IMG/VR virus record: IMGVR_UViG_3300042197_001662 | Location: 1 to 59,462 of that record | Strand: one strand, 5' to 3' | DNA length: 59,462 bases | DNA from: a virus | Part shown: piece by piece, positions 20,723 to 28,546 of the stretch | Position numbering within the stretch: position 1 is the stretch's first letter | Layout: every line of letters starts with the position of its first letter | Translations under genes and position numbers: made by a program | Notes under the pieces: generated by a model | The model's database searches: none | Told to the model about the DNA's origin: nothing | What the model saw: the letters and a program-made list of their open reading frames with translations, nothing else

Positions 20723-20863
20723 ATGACCGACCAACAAATCGCCATTATTGCCATCATCGTTGCCGCCGGTAGCGAACTGATCGGCATGAGCAAACTGCGC
20801 TCCAACAGCTGGATTCAGCTGGTGCTGCAGGCGCTCCGTCTTATGTTCCCCAAGCGCCGCTGA
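20723..20863 (+). CDS. Small holin-like membrane protein
   Basis: 46 aa: one hydrophobic segment at the start (IAIIAIIVAAGSELIGM), then KLRSNSWIQLVLQALRLMFP and a basic end. I know this type from cyanophages (TDQQIA... SNSWxQL). It precedes the endolysin gene by 17 bases, so a holin or spanin-like role is plausible but unproven. Confidence 0.6.
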   Translation: MTDQQIAIIAIIVAAGSELIGMSKLRSNSWIQLVLQALRLMFPKRR

Positions 20864-20880
20864 GCCTGGAGGGCCTTGTC

Positions 20881-22008
20881 ATGGCAACCAATAAGATCCG
20901 TCTCCACGACCTCTTCCGCTTTTACAAGGCCCTTCCCCACCAGACCGCTGCCATCAGCGAACTGGAAGCTCTGATCAATAAGACCAATCCGCATATCCTC
21001 GGCCGCGACCAGGGCTGGTTCAAAACCTGGAGTGTGGCCGGCAAACAAACCACCTTTCCCAATACCTGGGAAGGCATGATCGAGGCCGCCCGAGTTGCTG
21101 GTGCAAAGTTCCCCGAACTCGTGGCCGCCCAATGGGCACTGGAATCCAACCACGGAAAGTTGGTTTCAGGCCGCAACAACTTTTTTGGCCTTAAGGGTGA
21201 AGGTAGCGCCACCAAAACGCAGGAATTTATCAACGGCCAGTGGGTCACCATCACTGACAGCTTCATCGACTTCCCCGATGTGCTGGCGTGTGTGATGTAC
21301 CTTGTCGACCACTGGTACAAGGACTACAAGCAATACAAGGGCTGCAATAACGCCGGCACCCGTGATGACGCCGCCCGCTGGCTCGTCAAAGAAGGTTATG
21401 CCACCGACCCCACCTACGCCGAAAAACTGATCGTGCTGATGAACCAGCACAGCGGTCTGACGCCCACACCAAAACCGAAAGAACGAATCCTCAAAGTCCC
21501 CTACGAATACCAACTGGGACCTGACGATGGCGCCCAAGGGTATCGCCAGTGTTTCAGCTCCAGTTGCGCGATGGTCGCCCGCTACTACGGCAAGATCTCC
21601 GGCGATTACGAGTACAACAAACTCCGCGCCCGTTTCGGTGATACCACCGACCCCAAAGCACAAATCGCCGCCCTCAAAGCACTGGGACTATCAGCCACCT
21701 TTGAGATGGACGGCACCATCGAAGAACTGGAGAGTGAAATCACCCACGGCTACCCCATGCCCTGCGGCTGGTTACACAAAGGCCCCGTCTCCAATCCAAC
21801 CGGCACCGGCCACTGGAGCGTCGTGGTGGGATTCACGCCAACCCACGTCATCATGAACGACCCCTTCGGGGAGGCAAACCTTGCTGCCGGCGGCTACGTC
21901 AGCAACAAGGGTGGGGCCGGCGTGGCTTACTCACGTAAAAACTGGCTGCCCCGCTGGCTGATCGAAGGAAACGATACCGGCTGGTTCATGAAAATCCGCC
22001 CCAGGTAA
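20881..22008 (+). CDS. Bimodular endolysin: glucosaminidase + C39-like peptidase
   Basis: 375 aa. Residues about 60-190 are a GH73-type glucosaminidase: FPELVAAQWALESNHGK (catalytic E88), NNFFGLKG, WYKDYKQYKGCNNAGT, YATDPTYAEKLI. Residues 203-375 are a C39-like domain with C224 (YRQCFSSSCAM), H311 (GHWSVVVGF) and D327 (NDPFGE). The C-terminal half is paralogous to that of the GH24 lysin at 3360, so a peptidase-like module has been combined with two unrelated glycosidases. It could be a cell-wall lysin or a virion-associated hydrolase. Confidence 0.85.
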   Translation: MATNKIRLHDLFRFYKALPHQTAAISELEALINKTNPHILGRDQGWFKTWSVAGKQTTFPNTWEGMIEAARVAGAKFPELVAAQWALESNHGKLVSGRNNFFGLKGEGSATKTQEFINGQWVTITDSFIDFPDVLACVMYLVDHWYKDYKQYKGCNNAGTRDDAARWLVKEGYATDPTYAEKLIVLMNQHSGLTPTPKPKERILKVPYEYQLGPDDGAQGYRQCFSSSCAMVARYYGKISGDYEYNKLRARFGDTTDPKAQIAALKALGLSATFEMDGTIEELESEITHGYPMPCGWLHKGPVSNPTGTGHWSVVVGFTPTHVIMNDPFGEANLAAGGYVSNKGGAGVAYSRKNWLPRWLIEGNDTGWFMKIRPR

Positions 22009-22010
22009 CT

Positions 22011-22232
22011 ATGCGCCCCATCGAACACAGCACCGAGTCGTCCTTCCACAAGGCCGCCACCGACCAGTGGCTGATCGACCGTTTCAACTCGGGCGACTAC
22101 CGTGGCCTCCTCGAAGCTGCCCTGGTACTCAACACTCTCCATCAGCTGGAGAAAACAAAGGCCAACTGGGCAATCCGCGAAGCAGCGGACAACCTAGCTG
22201 GCCAATTCGGCATGGACCGCGACTCGGCTTAG
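22011..22232 (+). CDS. Small conserved hypothetical protein
   Basis: 73 aa, helical: DQWLIDRFNSGDYRGLLEAA, then LHQLEKTKANWAIREAADNL. It follows the endolysin stop by 2 bases and converges with the minus-strand block (4-base overlap). It is the last plus-strand gene before the replication region. Function unknown. Confidence 0.6.
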   Translation: MRPIEHSTESSFHKAATDQWLIDRFNSGDYRGLLEAALVLNTLHQLEKTKANWAIREAADNLAGQFGMDRDSA

Positions 22233-22411
22233 TCGCCCTGCTCCAGCTGCTGGATATACCCCTGGTATAGACCGGTATAGAGCGAGTGGAACGGATGCTC
22301 GGGCTTATCCCGGCCATCTTGTACATAAAGCTTGTCCAAGAAGTCGGAGCGCATCTGATCGACGCAAACCCGCGCCCAAGCCTGCGTCGCCCAATCAGCT
22401 GGTGTGCTCAT
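22229..22411 (-). CDS. Small hypothetical protein
   Basis: 60 aa, Trp- and Tyr-containing helices (WATQAWARVCVDQMRSDFLD; FHSLYTGLYQGYIQQLEQ). The start lies 17 bases inside the upstream gene. Last gene of the minus-strand replication block. Confidence 0.55.
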   Translation of the reverse strand: MSTPADWATQAWARVCVDQMRSDFLDKLYVQDGRDKPEHPFHSLYTGLYQGYIQQLEQGD

Positions 22412-22649
22412 CCTGCTTTTTCTCCACGAGTTTGAGTCGCCGATTCCGTTCTTCCCTGGGACCGGCGTGCGACCGCGCCAGCCTAGGCTTCACCGCCGGA
22501 ATCGGCGGCACCTCCACCATGCAATTCGGGTAAAGATTCCTTGCCGCCTGGAGCGCGTGATTCAACGACAACCCCTTGAACAAATCTCGCTTGGCACCCC
22601 TACCGGGCATCCACACGGTCAGTTCGTAGGACTTCAACTGGGACGTCAT
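22395..22649 (-). CDS. Small hypothetical protein
   Basis: 84 aa. YELTVWMPGRGAKRDLFKG then NHALQAARNLYPNCMVEVPP is a beta-helix-beta layout seen in many small phage proteins; the C-terminus is very basic. Overlaps both neighbours. Function unknown. Confidence 0.55.
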   Translation of the reverse strand: MTSQLKSYELTVWMPGRGAKRDLFKGLSLNHALQAARNLYPNCMVEVPPIPAVKPRLARSHAGPREERNRRLKLVEKKQDEHTS

Positions 22650-22861
22650 TTCCAGGACCGTGGATAGGCGGGTTCTTCAATGCTATGAACAGCAACAATG
22701 CTGTCAGTACACAGAGCAACAACTTTTGCCGCCTCCACCGCCCTCTCGTAGGTGACCCAGCTGGAGGCATCTTCTTTGGTTGTCGTGTAGCCAATTCCGT
22801 TACCTGGACCGTAAACCGCTGTGACCCAACGATCCCCGGCCATAACCACATAACGCGTCAT
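22646..22861 (-). CDS. Small hypothetical protein
   Basis: 71 aa. A mixed beta/helical protein (RYVVMAGDRWVTAVYGPGNG; ERAVEAAKVVALC). First gene of the three-gene 3' unit; the inverted repeat GTAAT...ATTAC lies 2 bases before its start codon. Confidence 0.55.
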   Translation of the reverse strand: MTRYVVMAGDRWVTAVYGPGNGIGYTTTKEDASSWVTYERAVEAAKVVALCTDSIVAVHSIEEPAYPRSWK

Positions 22862-22863
22862 CG

Positions 22864-22879
22864 GTAATCAAAAAATTAC
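22864..22879. promoter_or_regulatory. Inverted repeat at a start codon
   Basis: GTAAT-CAAAAA-ATTAC, 2 bases upstream of the minus-strand ATG at 22861. The half-site GGTAAT (with the preceding G) also forms the palindrome at 8681. A shared repressor is possible. Confidence 0.35.
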
Positions 22880-22939
22880 TATGTAAGCCTAGTGACTCTA
22901 CCGCACCAGCATCAGACTGTGACGACTTATCACTGCGTC

Positions 22940-23215
22940 TTATGCGTCTTGATCTGATCCTGTTTCTTCTTGCTTGGAGCGCATCCTTCCCTGCACCCGC
23001 CGCTGCACCGACTCAGCCCACGCAGCTTTATCTGCTGCCTCCGCCGCCTTGTAATCCGACGCCGGCAACGCTTTTTCCAACGCCGTATAAACCATCTCCC
23101 GCAACAACCCGGTCACACGCTTGCCTTCACTGGCAGCCAATTTTTCCGCCAGCTTGTACCGATGGCTGTCCAACAACAGCTGGCAATAAATCTTCGAACC
23201 GTGCTGGAGCGGCAT
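22940..23215 (-). CDS. Ribbon-helix-helix-like DNA-binding protein
   Basis: 91 aa. KIYCQLLLDSHRYKLAEKLA followed by SEGKRVTGLLREMVYTALE fits a ribbon-helix-helix fold (strand, helix, turn, helix). The C-terminus is a charged helix. Probably a transcription regulator; the target is unknown. Confidence 0.6.
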   Translation of the reverse strand: MPLQHGSKIYCQLLLDSHRYKLAEKLAASEGKRVTGLLREMVYTALEKALPASDYKAAEAADKAAWAESVQRRVQGRMRSKQEETGSDQDA

Positions 23216-23258
23216 GGCTAGCGGTCTAGTCTCCTACACAATACCATACTGAGACACA

Positions 23259-23474
23259 CTAGACGCCCCAGCGCACATCATCGTCCACCTTTTTCCGCCA
23301 CGAATTGGACTGAGCAAACCTCGCCCCATTCCTCTTCTGCCTGGAACCCCCACGAATTTGCCTGGCCCACTCCAAAAAAGCCGCCATCCGATGCAAATCC
23401 GCCGTCTTCGCCTGGCGCACCTCCCGCATCAACCACTCCATTACCAATTCGCGGCCAGTGCGGGCTGGACTCAT
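23259..23474 (-). CDS. Small basic hypothetical protein
   Basis: 71 aa from ATG 23474 (a TTG at 23483 is possible). A helical N-terminus (TGRELVMEWLMREVRQAKTA) precedes a very basic tail (GGSRQKRNGARFAQSNSWRK). May bind nucleic acid. Sits between polymerase and the RHH protein genes. Confidence 0.5.
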   Translation of the reverse strand: MSPARTGRELVMEWLMREVRQAKTADLHRMAAFLEWARQIRGGSRQKRNGARFAQSNSWRKKVDDDVRWGV

Positions 23475-23527
23475 AAGACGCAATCTGAGACTCGCATGAT
23501 GGACTGGATCATGCAGCCAGGGTATTC

Positions 23528-23650
23528 ATGCCGCACCATCTGCTGGGCATGGAACGCATCTGGCGCCACGACAAAGACGTCGAGCATCGGGCCGTGAAGG
23601 CGATACATCCTGACCCGATACTCAAAGTCTTGGCGCGTCACTTTGCTTGA
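23528..23650 (+). CDS. Possible small plus-strand protein
   Basis: 40 aa with a well-spaced AGGG ribosome site (AGGG-TATTC-ATG). Sequence MPHHLLGMERIWRHDKDVEH, then a helix. It converges with the polymerase gene, overlapping 13 bases. Being plus-strand inside a minus-strand block lowers confidence. Confidence 0.35.
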   Translation: MPHHLLGMERIWRHDKDVEHRAVKAIHPDPILKVLARHFA

Positions 23651-25464
23651 TCCCAGCTCAATCCGACCTTAGCCTCGGCCAGCGGCGGAATATCTCCAAG
23701 CCAGCGAGCCTCACATTCTTCCATGATTGTTTGCAGCTGAAGCGCCCAAGTTTCAGCGTGTTCTTCTACGACGAGCAAGATGATCTCGTCATGCACCACG
23801 CCGGCCAAGCGCACGATGTCCTCCCCGTCTGCTCTAAGGAGCGGCCACAACTTGCTGAGCGTAAGTTTGAGCACGGCGGCACCAGCTCCCTGGATGGGAG
23901 TGTTGCAACGAGTGGTGAGTTTGTTGTTCTCGCCCGGAAGAAACCGCCGGAGCCCCGATATGCGGATGTTGATAGATGGATTGTTCGTAGCCGCATCAGC
24001 AGCGCGAGCATTTTTGTACTGCCAATCGTGGATCCCCGTATAAGCAGCGTGGAACTTTTCCCGCACTTCTTTCGCCTCATCAATATCCATCTGGATTCCC
24101 ATTGTTGCTGCATAGTTTCTGAGTCCTTTTGCACCGCTTCCGTATAACAAACCGAAGTTGGCCGACTTTGCAATCTGCCGCTGTTCCTTCGTAACCTCAT
24201 CCTCGGCAACCCCGTAGATCTGCATCGCCGTAATCGTATGCAGGTCTTTCCCCTGCTGGAACGCCTGAGTCATAAGCGGGTCTTGAGCTTCGGCAGCCGC
24301 CAGCCGCATCTCCATCCCGCCGTAGTCCGCTACAACCAGTCGCCAACCAGCTGGAGCCTGCACGCACGCCCTAAACCGCTGATCCCGTGGAATCTGTTGC
24401 AAGTTGGGACTCATGCAACTCATCCGCCCAGTATCAGCCCCCATCTGCAAATAACTGGCACGAATAAAGCCATCTTTCGACAAATTCTTTAACAAAGTCT
24501 CCGCCATCTGCCGCCGCTTTTCTACACGCTTCCACCGCAAATAATCAGCAATAACTTTATGTTCCGCCACATACTCTTGGAGCGCAGCCTTACTTGCACT
24601 TTTCTTTTCCGTCTTTGGATCAATCGGCGGTTCACCCAACAACGCGGTGAACTTCTTGAGCAACTGCACCGGACTATTTAAGTTAAAAATCTCGGCGTCA
24701 ATCTTTTTACCTTTCGCTCCAGGCTTTGTCTGGTACAGCAGTTTCCCGTCCAACCCGCGACACAGTTTGGCGCCTTCGGGCAGTGCAGCATCAAAGTCCT
24801 CGATGAACTTCTCGCCGATCTCGTGGTGCTCGATGTCGAGGTCTTCGATTAGTTGAATAAGGGAATCCTTATTAAAGGGAAGGCCGGTTCGCCATAATTG
24901 CGCCATCGCCGGCAATGCCTTGCACTCCAGCTGCCACGCCGGATAGAGACCACCAGTAGCCATCCGCTGTGCGACCTGCCGCTCCAGCTCGGTCAATACC
25001 ACCACATCCTTGGCGGCATAGGCCATTTGGCTCTCGGTGAGATCACCCGACCAATCACTCTTCTGCTCCTCCTTGGAGATCTCCTCCTTGAGATACCGCT
25101 TCACCACATGCTGGAGGCCGTGCTTGACGTTGGCCAAACCGTTGGTGAGCACCCGGCTGGCGAGCATGGTGCACAAGATCGTGCCAGCGGGATAGATCTC
25201 ATATTCCTGGAGCCAACCCAGATCAAACACCGCGTTGTGCGCGATCCAAGTGCGCTCGGTCTCAAAGAACTGCTCCAGCTCAATCCAATCGTTGGTCTCA
25301 AGCTGGAAGCAGTCGATCACAACGGGCGCCTGCCCCAGCGTGCACAACTGCAATAACCGTAACCCGCCAAATGTCGGCTGGAGCCCAGTCGTCTCCACGT
25401 CAAACGCAACCGTTTTCGCCCCCTCCAGAGTGGAGAGGTGCTCGATGCCAAAAAGGATTTCCAT
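23638..25464 (-). CDS. polA: DNA polymerase I-type (family A) with 3'-5' exonuclease
   Basis: 608 aa. Exonuclease: D22-V-E24 (motif I), N77...D81 (motif II), Y149...D153 (motif III). Polymerase: motif A DYGGMEMRL (D380), motif B R429...K433...F437...Y441 (QRQIAKSANFGLLYG), motif C H558-D559-E560. The 5'-3' exonuclease domain is absent, as in most phage enzymes. Motif A has GGME where E. coli has SQIE. F437 is the wild-type residue at E. coli position 762, which published surveys associate with fast or lytic phages. It replicates the phage genome together with the primase-helicase at 29951. Confidence 0.95.
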   Translation of the reverse strand: MEILFGIEHLSTLEGAKTVAFDVETTGLQPTFGGLRLLQLCTLGQAPVVIDCFQLETNDWIELEQFFETERTWIAHNAVFDLGWLQEYEIYPAGTILCTMLASRVLTNGLANVKHGLQHVVKRYLKEEISKEEQKSDWSGDLTESQMAYAAKDVVVLTELERQVAQRMATGGLYPAWQLECKALPAMAQLWRTGLPFNKDSLIQLIEDLDIEHHEIGEKFIEDFDAALPEGAKLCRGLDGKLLYQTKPGAKGKKIDAEIFNLNSPVQLLKKFTALLGEPPIDPKTEKKSASKAALQEYVAEHKVIADYLRWKRVEKRRQMAETLLKNLSKDGFIRASYLQMGADTGRMSCMSPNLQQIPRDQRFRACVQAPAGWRLVVADYGGMEMRLAAAEAQDPLMTQAFQQGKDLHTITAMQIYGVAEDEVTKEQRQIAKSANFGLLYGSGAKGLRNYAATMGIQMDIDEAKEVREKFHAAYTGIHDWQYKNARAADAATNNPSINIRISGLRRFLPGENNKLTTRCNTPIQGAGAAVLKLTLSKLWPLLRADGEDIVRLAGVVHDEIILLVVEEHAETWALQLQTIMEECEARWLGDIPPLAEAKVGLSWDQAK

Positions 25465-25486
25465 GCCTGGTAGGGCTTGTACTCTC

Positions 25487-25759
25487 CTACTCTAGCAGAT
25501 CTCCAAGCTCGCGGGCAGCGCACAATTCGGCAAGGACCGTCCCACCCTCGGGAAACCCCAACGTGCAGCGGTGGTACCAGTGCACGCACCGCCGGCATAC
25601 GCCGCCATCCTCCAGCGGCTTGTACTTCTCCAACATTGTCTGCAGTCGGCGCTCCTCTTTTCCTGCATCACTGGCGCGATAACAGGTGAAGCACTCCACG
25701 GCATTTGTAGTCGCCCGGCCACAGGTAATACACGGCCGGCTGTTGATTGGGATGCCCAT
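25487..25759 (-). CDS. Small zinc-finger-like protein
   Basis: 90 aa with CITCGRATTNAVECFTCYR and later CRRCVHW...C: paired CxxC motifs suggest two zinc-binding sites. The ATG overlaps the upstream gene stop by 1 base. Directly upstream of the polymerase gene and probably cotranscribed. Function unknown. Confidence 0.55.
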   Translation of the reverse strand: MGIPINSRPCITCGRATTNAVECFTCYRASDAGKEERRLQTMLEKYKPLEDGGVCRRCVHWYHRCTLGFPEGGTVLAELCAARELGDLLE

Positions 25760-25968
25760 CAGAAAAACTTGATTCGTAAAAATCCAGATAATCGTTTCAG
25801 CTTCCCGGTGCGTGTGTGCTGCGCCGCCCCATCGGGCAACTCAACCTCGACTGTGAAGACTTTGTGCCCGCACGCCGGACACTCTCGCTGGCGCAGAACC
25901 GACTCCGCGGTATCCCGGCAACTCCGCGCCACACCCATCCGCTCAAAATCACACCTGCTGCAGCGCAT
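25759..25968 (-). CDS. NrdR-like zinc-ribbon protein
   Basis: 69 aa. MRCSRC...RSCRDTAESVLRQRECPACGHKVFTVE matches the zinc ribbon of NrdR (M-x-C-P-x-C...R-R-R-R-E-C-x-x-C), but the ATP-cone domain is missing. In bacteria NrdR represses ribonucleotide reductase genes. A short form could act as a DNA-binding regulator or decoy; no ribonucleotide reductase is in the window. Confidence 0.6.
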   Translation of the reverse strand: MRCSRCDFERMGVARSCRDTAESVLRQRECPACGHKVFTVEVELPDGAAQHTRTGKLKRLSGFLRIKFF

Positions 25969-26297
25969 CAGATGATCGTCTTGGTCTGATGGTTTGGATC
26001 CGACTCATCCAAGTGACACTCCGGCCCAAAACCAGTGGCTAGTAGCTCATCGGTTAGCGCCAAAGCAGGTTGTGGATCATCAACCACCATTTCATTAACG
26101 TCAAAACTCTTTAACCACTCTCGAAACTGATCGCCAGTCGGTGTTTTAGCCGGCCAACCCACAAACTTCAGCAGTTGTTTTTGCTCACGGAACGCCATGC
26201 TGACGTGAGGCTTCCACGCAATAAATAACGCCCCATTCCAACGATCCCACTGGCGCACAACAATCAAACCCGGTACCTGGAACGAACTCGTTTTCAT
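25968..26297 (-). CDS. Hypothetical protein
   Basis: 109 aa, mixed alpha/beta, Trp-rich at the start (VRQWDRWNGALFIAWKPHV). No motif recognised. One-base overlap with the NrdR-like gene downstream. Confidence 0.55.
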   Translation of the reverse strand: MKTSSFQVPGLIVVRQWDRWNGALFIAWKPHVSMAFREQKQLLKFVGWPAKTPTGDQFREWLKSFDVNEMVVDDPQPALALTDELLATGFGPECHLDESDPNHQTKTII

Positions 26298-26299
26298 TG

Positions 26300-26476
26300 T
26301 TAGAGGTAGATGTTGGCCCAGGTAATCAACTCTTTCCGGTTGAACGGTCCAGCTGGCTCACCATCCGGCAACTTGACCGTGTACGTCGGCATGTCGTGGG
26401 GCTGCTTCTCAACCCACCCACCTTTCCGGTGCACGGCATACGTCACCAACTTGATCGTGCGAAACCTAGTCGGCAT
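26300..26476 (-). CDS. Small hypothetical protein
   Basis: 58 aa from the ATG at 26476, which overlaps the stop of the upstream gene; 14 in-frame codons further upstream lie in that gene and were not used. Beta-rich: IKLVTYAVHRKGGWVEK, YTVKLPDGEPAGPF. Function unknown. Confidence 0.5.
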   Translation of the reverse strand: MPTRFRTIKLVTYAVHRKGGWVEKQPHDMPTYTVKLPDGEPAGPFNRKELITWANIYL

Positions 26477-26825
26477 CGGGCAGTGCCTCCAGTGCACGGC
26501 AAATAGTGGCCTTGTCAACGATTGGATCGGAACACAGTGATCCGCTGTTCAACCGAGCAAGTGCAGCCAATGCCTTTTCCTTCAAACTTGGCGACTTAGG
26601 GCGGCGGGCGGCGCGGATTTTGTTGGCAATGGCTCGGGTGCTGTAAAAACTTACGTCAGCTAAGCACGCCTCCAACTCCTGATCAGCGCCCCAGCGGGCG
26701 GCTTGGATACAAAGCAGTTGTTCGCGCTGAGGAAATTTGTAACCGTCGAATACACCAGAGGGTAATGCTGTTCTCCACTCTTGCATCAGCTCCGGCGGCG
26801 GGGTAATCGGGTGTTGTTCAGTCAT
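26466..26825 (-). CDS. Conserved phage hypothetical protein
   Basis: 119 aa. Contains ITPPPELMQEWRTALPSGVF and QAARWGADQELEACLADVSF, patterns I associate with a family found in many cyanophages. Predominantly helical with a basic centre. Overlaps both neighbours (8 and 11 bases). Function unknown. Confidence 0.6.
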   Translation of the reverse strand: MTEQHPITPPPELMQEWRTALPSGVFDGYKFPQREQLLCIQAARWGADQELEACLADVSFYSTRAIANKIRAARRPKSPSLKEKALAALARLNSGSLCSDPIVDKATICRALEALPDAD

Positions 26826-27081
26826 GGCGATAAGGCTCCGTAGCCAACGTGTTAATCAACCGGTTCAAGTACCAGCGACATTTTTCCGCATCTTCCAGCG
26901 GATCTTTTTTCAACCACATCCGGCTGAGATACTTCAGGCACTGCCACTGGAGCGCACCAGTCACAGCATCTGGAGCGTGCTGTACCCAGTCCTCCAGTAC
27001 CTCAATAACCTCCATCTTTCCGGAGGTGTAGTGAGACGGATGATTAACAACATCCGTTACGTCAACTTGAAATTCGTTCAT
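26818..27081 (-). CDS. DUF3310 family protein
   Basis: 87 aa. VNHPSHYTSGKMEVIEVLED, then LQWQCLKYLSRMWLKKDPLE and a helix ending CRWYLNRLI: the DUF3310 signature. These proteins are frequent in phage nucleotide-metabolism clusters and are sometimes annotated as nucleotide kinases, without firm proof. Here it is next to dCTP deaminase, 4-base overlap. Confidence 0.75.
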   Translation of the reverse strand: MNEFQVDVTDVVNHPSHYTSGKMEVIEVLEDWVQHAPDAVTGALQWQCLKYLSRMWLKKDPLEDAEKCRWYLNRLINTLATEPYRHD

Positions 27082-27590
27082 CCTTTAGAAGCCTGTACTT
27101 GGGTGTCGCCGTAATAACGGCCAGTCTTTGAATAGTCCTTGCTCGGCAGCAATGTCAGCGTGTGGAACACAATCTGCCCAATCCGCATCCCAGGCCACAA
27201 CGGCACCGCGTGCATGGATCGAGCGTTCTGCAATTCCAGCGTGAGCCTGCCGGCGTAACCGGGATCGACGTACCCCGCAAGGAGATGCTCGATCCCTTCA
27301 CGCGCCCGGCTGGATTTGAGCGCCAGCTGCCCAGCAATACAGTCAGGCAGCCGGAACTCCTCCAACGTCTCCGCCAGCACGAACTCATGCGGCTGGAGCA
27401 TGAACGGTTCTTCCTCCGTGTGCCCTGCAATGGAGCGGTGGACTAACTGGTAGGTCAACGGCGACTCCACCAGCAAGTTCTCGCCGAGTCTCACATCGAG
27501 ACTTGCGGGATTCACCAACTCCACCTGGAACGGCGTCACGAGATCACGCCGCGCCAACGCAAAGATGTCAACGTCCGAAAGAACCGCCAC
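27078..27590 (-). CDS. dcd: dCTP deaminase
   Basis: 170 aa from a GTG at 27590, chosen because VAVLSDVDIF matches the usual M-x-L-S-D-x-D-I start; the longer frame to 27656 lies in the upstream gene. Motifs: VNPASLDVRLG, KSSRAREGI, GYVDPGYAGRLTLEL with the catalytic Glu, GMRIGQIVF. It converts dCTP to dUTP, feeding dTMP synthesis. No thymidylate synthase or dUTPase is in the window, so host enzymes would have to complete the route. Confidence 0.85.
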   Translation of the reverse strand: MAVLSDVDIFALARRDLVTPFQVELVNPASLDVRLGENLLVESPLTYQLVHRSIAGHTEEEPFMLQPHEFVLAETLEEFRLPDCIAGQLALKSSRAREGIEHLLAGYVDPGYAGRLTLELQNARSMHAVPLWPGMRIGQIVFHTLTLLPSKDYSKTGRYYGDTQVQASKG

Positions 27591-27592
27591 CG

Positions 27593-27988
27593 TCAGATCA
27601 CCACCGTGGTCGGCTGATCCTGCTGGAGCGACACATGTTTCCAGGTCTTGCCCCACTTGATGCAGTTGATCGTGGTGCTGTGCACGCCAAACTCACGCGC
27701 AATCTTGGCCACCGACTTACCGCCAGCCTGCAACTGGCGCTTGATCTCCAGCACCTTCTTCTCCGTCAACGCCGCCCGCGTCTTGCGGCTGGACTTACGA
27801 GTCTTACTTTGAGACTGGCGTACGGACTTTGTACGGACAATTTCCTCGCCGGCGGGCAGCGGGATGGTCTGCTGGGGCTTGTTCAGGTCGATCTCAACGT
27901 GCTGGGCAGCGTTGATAGCAACGAAGGCTTGCTCCAGGGCAGTGGTGATCTGCTGGAACTGCTGGTCAGAAAGAATGTGCATGTTCAT
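27593..27988 (-). CDS. Helix-turn-helix DNA-binding protein
   Basis: 131 aa. The N-terminal half is helical; a basic hinge (RKSSRKTRAALTEKK) leads to a resolvase-type helix-turn-helix (EIKRQLQAGGKSVAKIAREF then GVHSTTINCIKWGKTWKHV). A similar fold ends the HNH protein at 15028. Preceded by a -10 candidate at 28005-28014 and a terminator, so it begins a new transcript that includes dcd. Possibly a regulator. Confidence 0.65.
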   Translation of the reverse strand: MNMHILSDQQFQQITTALEQAFVAINAAQHVEIDLNKPQQTIPLPAGEEIVRTKSVRQSQSKTRKSSRKTRAALTEKKVLEIKRQLQAGGKSVAKIAREFGVHSTTINCIKWGKTWKHVSLQQDQPTTVVI

Positions 27989-28004
27989 AGGTCGAACGGG
28001 TTGA

Positions 28005-28014
28005 AATGTAACAC
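28005..28014 (-). promoter_or_regulatory. Extended -10 promoter candidate (minus strand)
   Basis: Read on the minus strand, GTGTTACATT gives TGn-TACATT, like the sites at 4844 and 16035. It is 17 bases before the ATG at 27988 and just after a terminator-like hairpin, a logical transcript boundary. Confidence 0.4.
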
Positions 28015-28035
28015 AAGAAAGCCCTAGTGCAGGGC
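28014..28035 (-). terminator. Rho-independent terminator (minus strand)
   Basis: On the minus strand: GCCCT-GCACT-AGGGC followed by TTTCTTGTG. The stem begins at the end of the 26-aa gene and includes its stop codon TAG. It would end the transcript of the 28-29 kb small genes. Confidence 0.55.
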
Positions 28036-28104
28036 AGTACCGATGTAGAGGATGCCAATAGCAACGGCTGTAAAGACGCAGACGGCGAGGGTGAAGACAG
28101 TCAT
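28024..28104 (-). CDS. 26-aa single-pass membrane microprotein
   Basis: 26 aa: MTVFTLAVCVFTAVAIGILY then six residues. Nearly all hydrophobic, one membrane helix. The ATG overlaps the upstream TGA (ATGA), and a terminator begins inside its 3' end. The coupling and hydrophobicity argue for a real gene despite its size. May modulate a membrane process or lysis. Confidence 0.5.
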   Translation of the reverse strand: MTVFTLAVCVFTAVAIGILYIGTALH

Positions 28105-28361
28105 CGGTTCTTCAGGGCTATCTCGATAGCAGCCTGAAAGTAGCGGGCAATTTTCATGCGCCGATACTCGGTGCTGGCCTCCTCACTGTTCTTGTCCTCC
28201 ATCTGCTGGTGCTTCTCCATGGCTTCCTGGAGCGCCGCCCGTGTCTCCACGTTCAGCAACTCCAGATCACGAAGCGGCATATCGGCAATGCCGTCAAGGT
28301 GGACGGTCTTACCCAGCAAAAACGAGCGGTAAAACGGAGTGATCGAAGTGTCAGTCATCAA
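28101..28361 (-). CDS. Hypothetical helical protein
   Basis: 86 aa (ATGATG start; the second ATG is an alternative). Segments FYRSFLLGKTVHLDGIADMP and LELLNVETRAALQEAMEKHQ, then a charged helix. Overlaps the preceding gene by 4 bases and is coupled to the microprotein. Function unknown. Confidence 0.55.
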   Translation of the reverse strand: MMTDTSITPFYRSFLLGKTVHLDGIADMPLRDLELLNVETRAALQEAMEKHQQMEDKNSEEASTEYRRMKIARYFQAAIEIALKNR

Positions 28362-28546
28362 GCGAAGTAGCGTTTACGTTGTTCCTCGACCCAAGCGTCG
28401 TATTCCGCTGGGTCACTGAAGCGATGCCTGAAGACCTCAGGCACCACAGTGCTGGAGCGTAACGGCTGGCGGCGTATCTGGGCGAGATCGCTCCAGCTGT
28501 AACCGCGTGATTCCCGGTAATACCGGTCATAGGAGTCTGTGTTCAT
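28358..28546 (-). CDS. Small Tyr/Arg-rich hypothetical protein
   Basis: 62 aa with DRYYRESRGYSWSDLAQIRR and AEYDAWVEEQRKRYF. Four-base overlaps on both sides. Function unknown. Confidence 0.55.
   Translation of the reverse strand: MNTDSYDRYYRESRGYSWSDLAQIRRQPLRSSTVVPEVFRHRFSDPAEYDAWVEEQRKRYFA

Noticed and set aside
23647-24147. Plus-strand ORF of 166 aa antisense to DNA polymerase
   Set aside because: A shadow of the polymerase gene; no coherent protein features.
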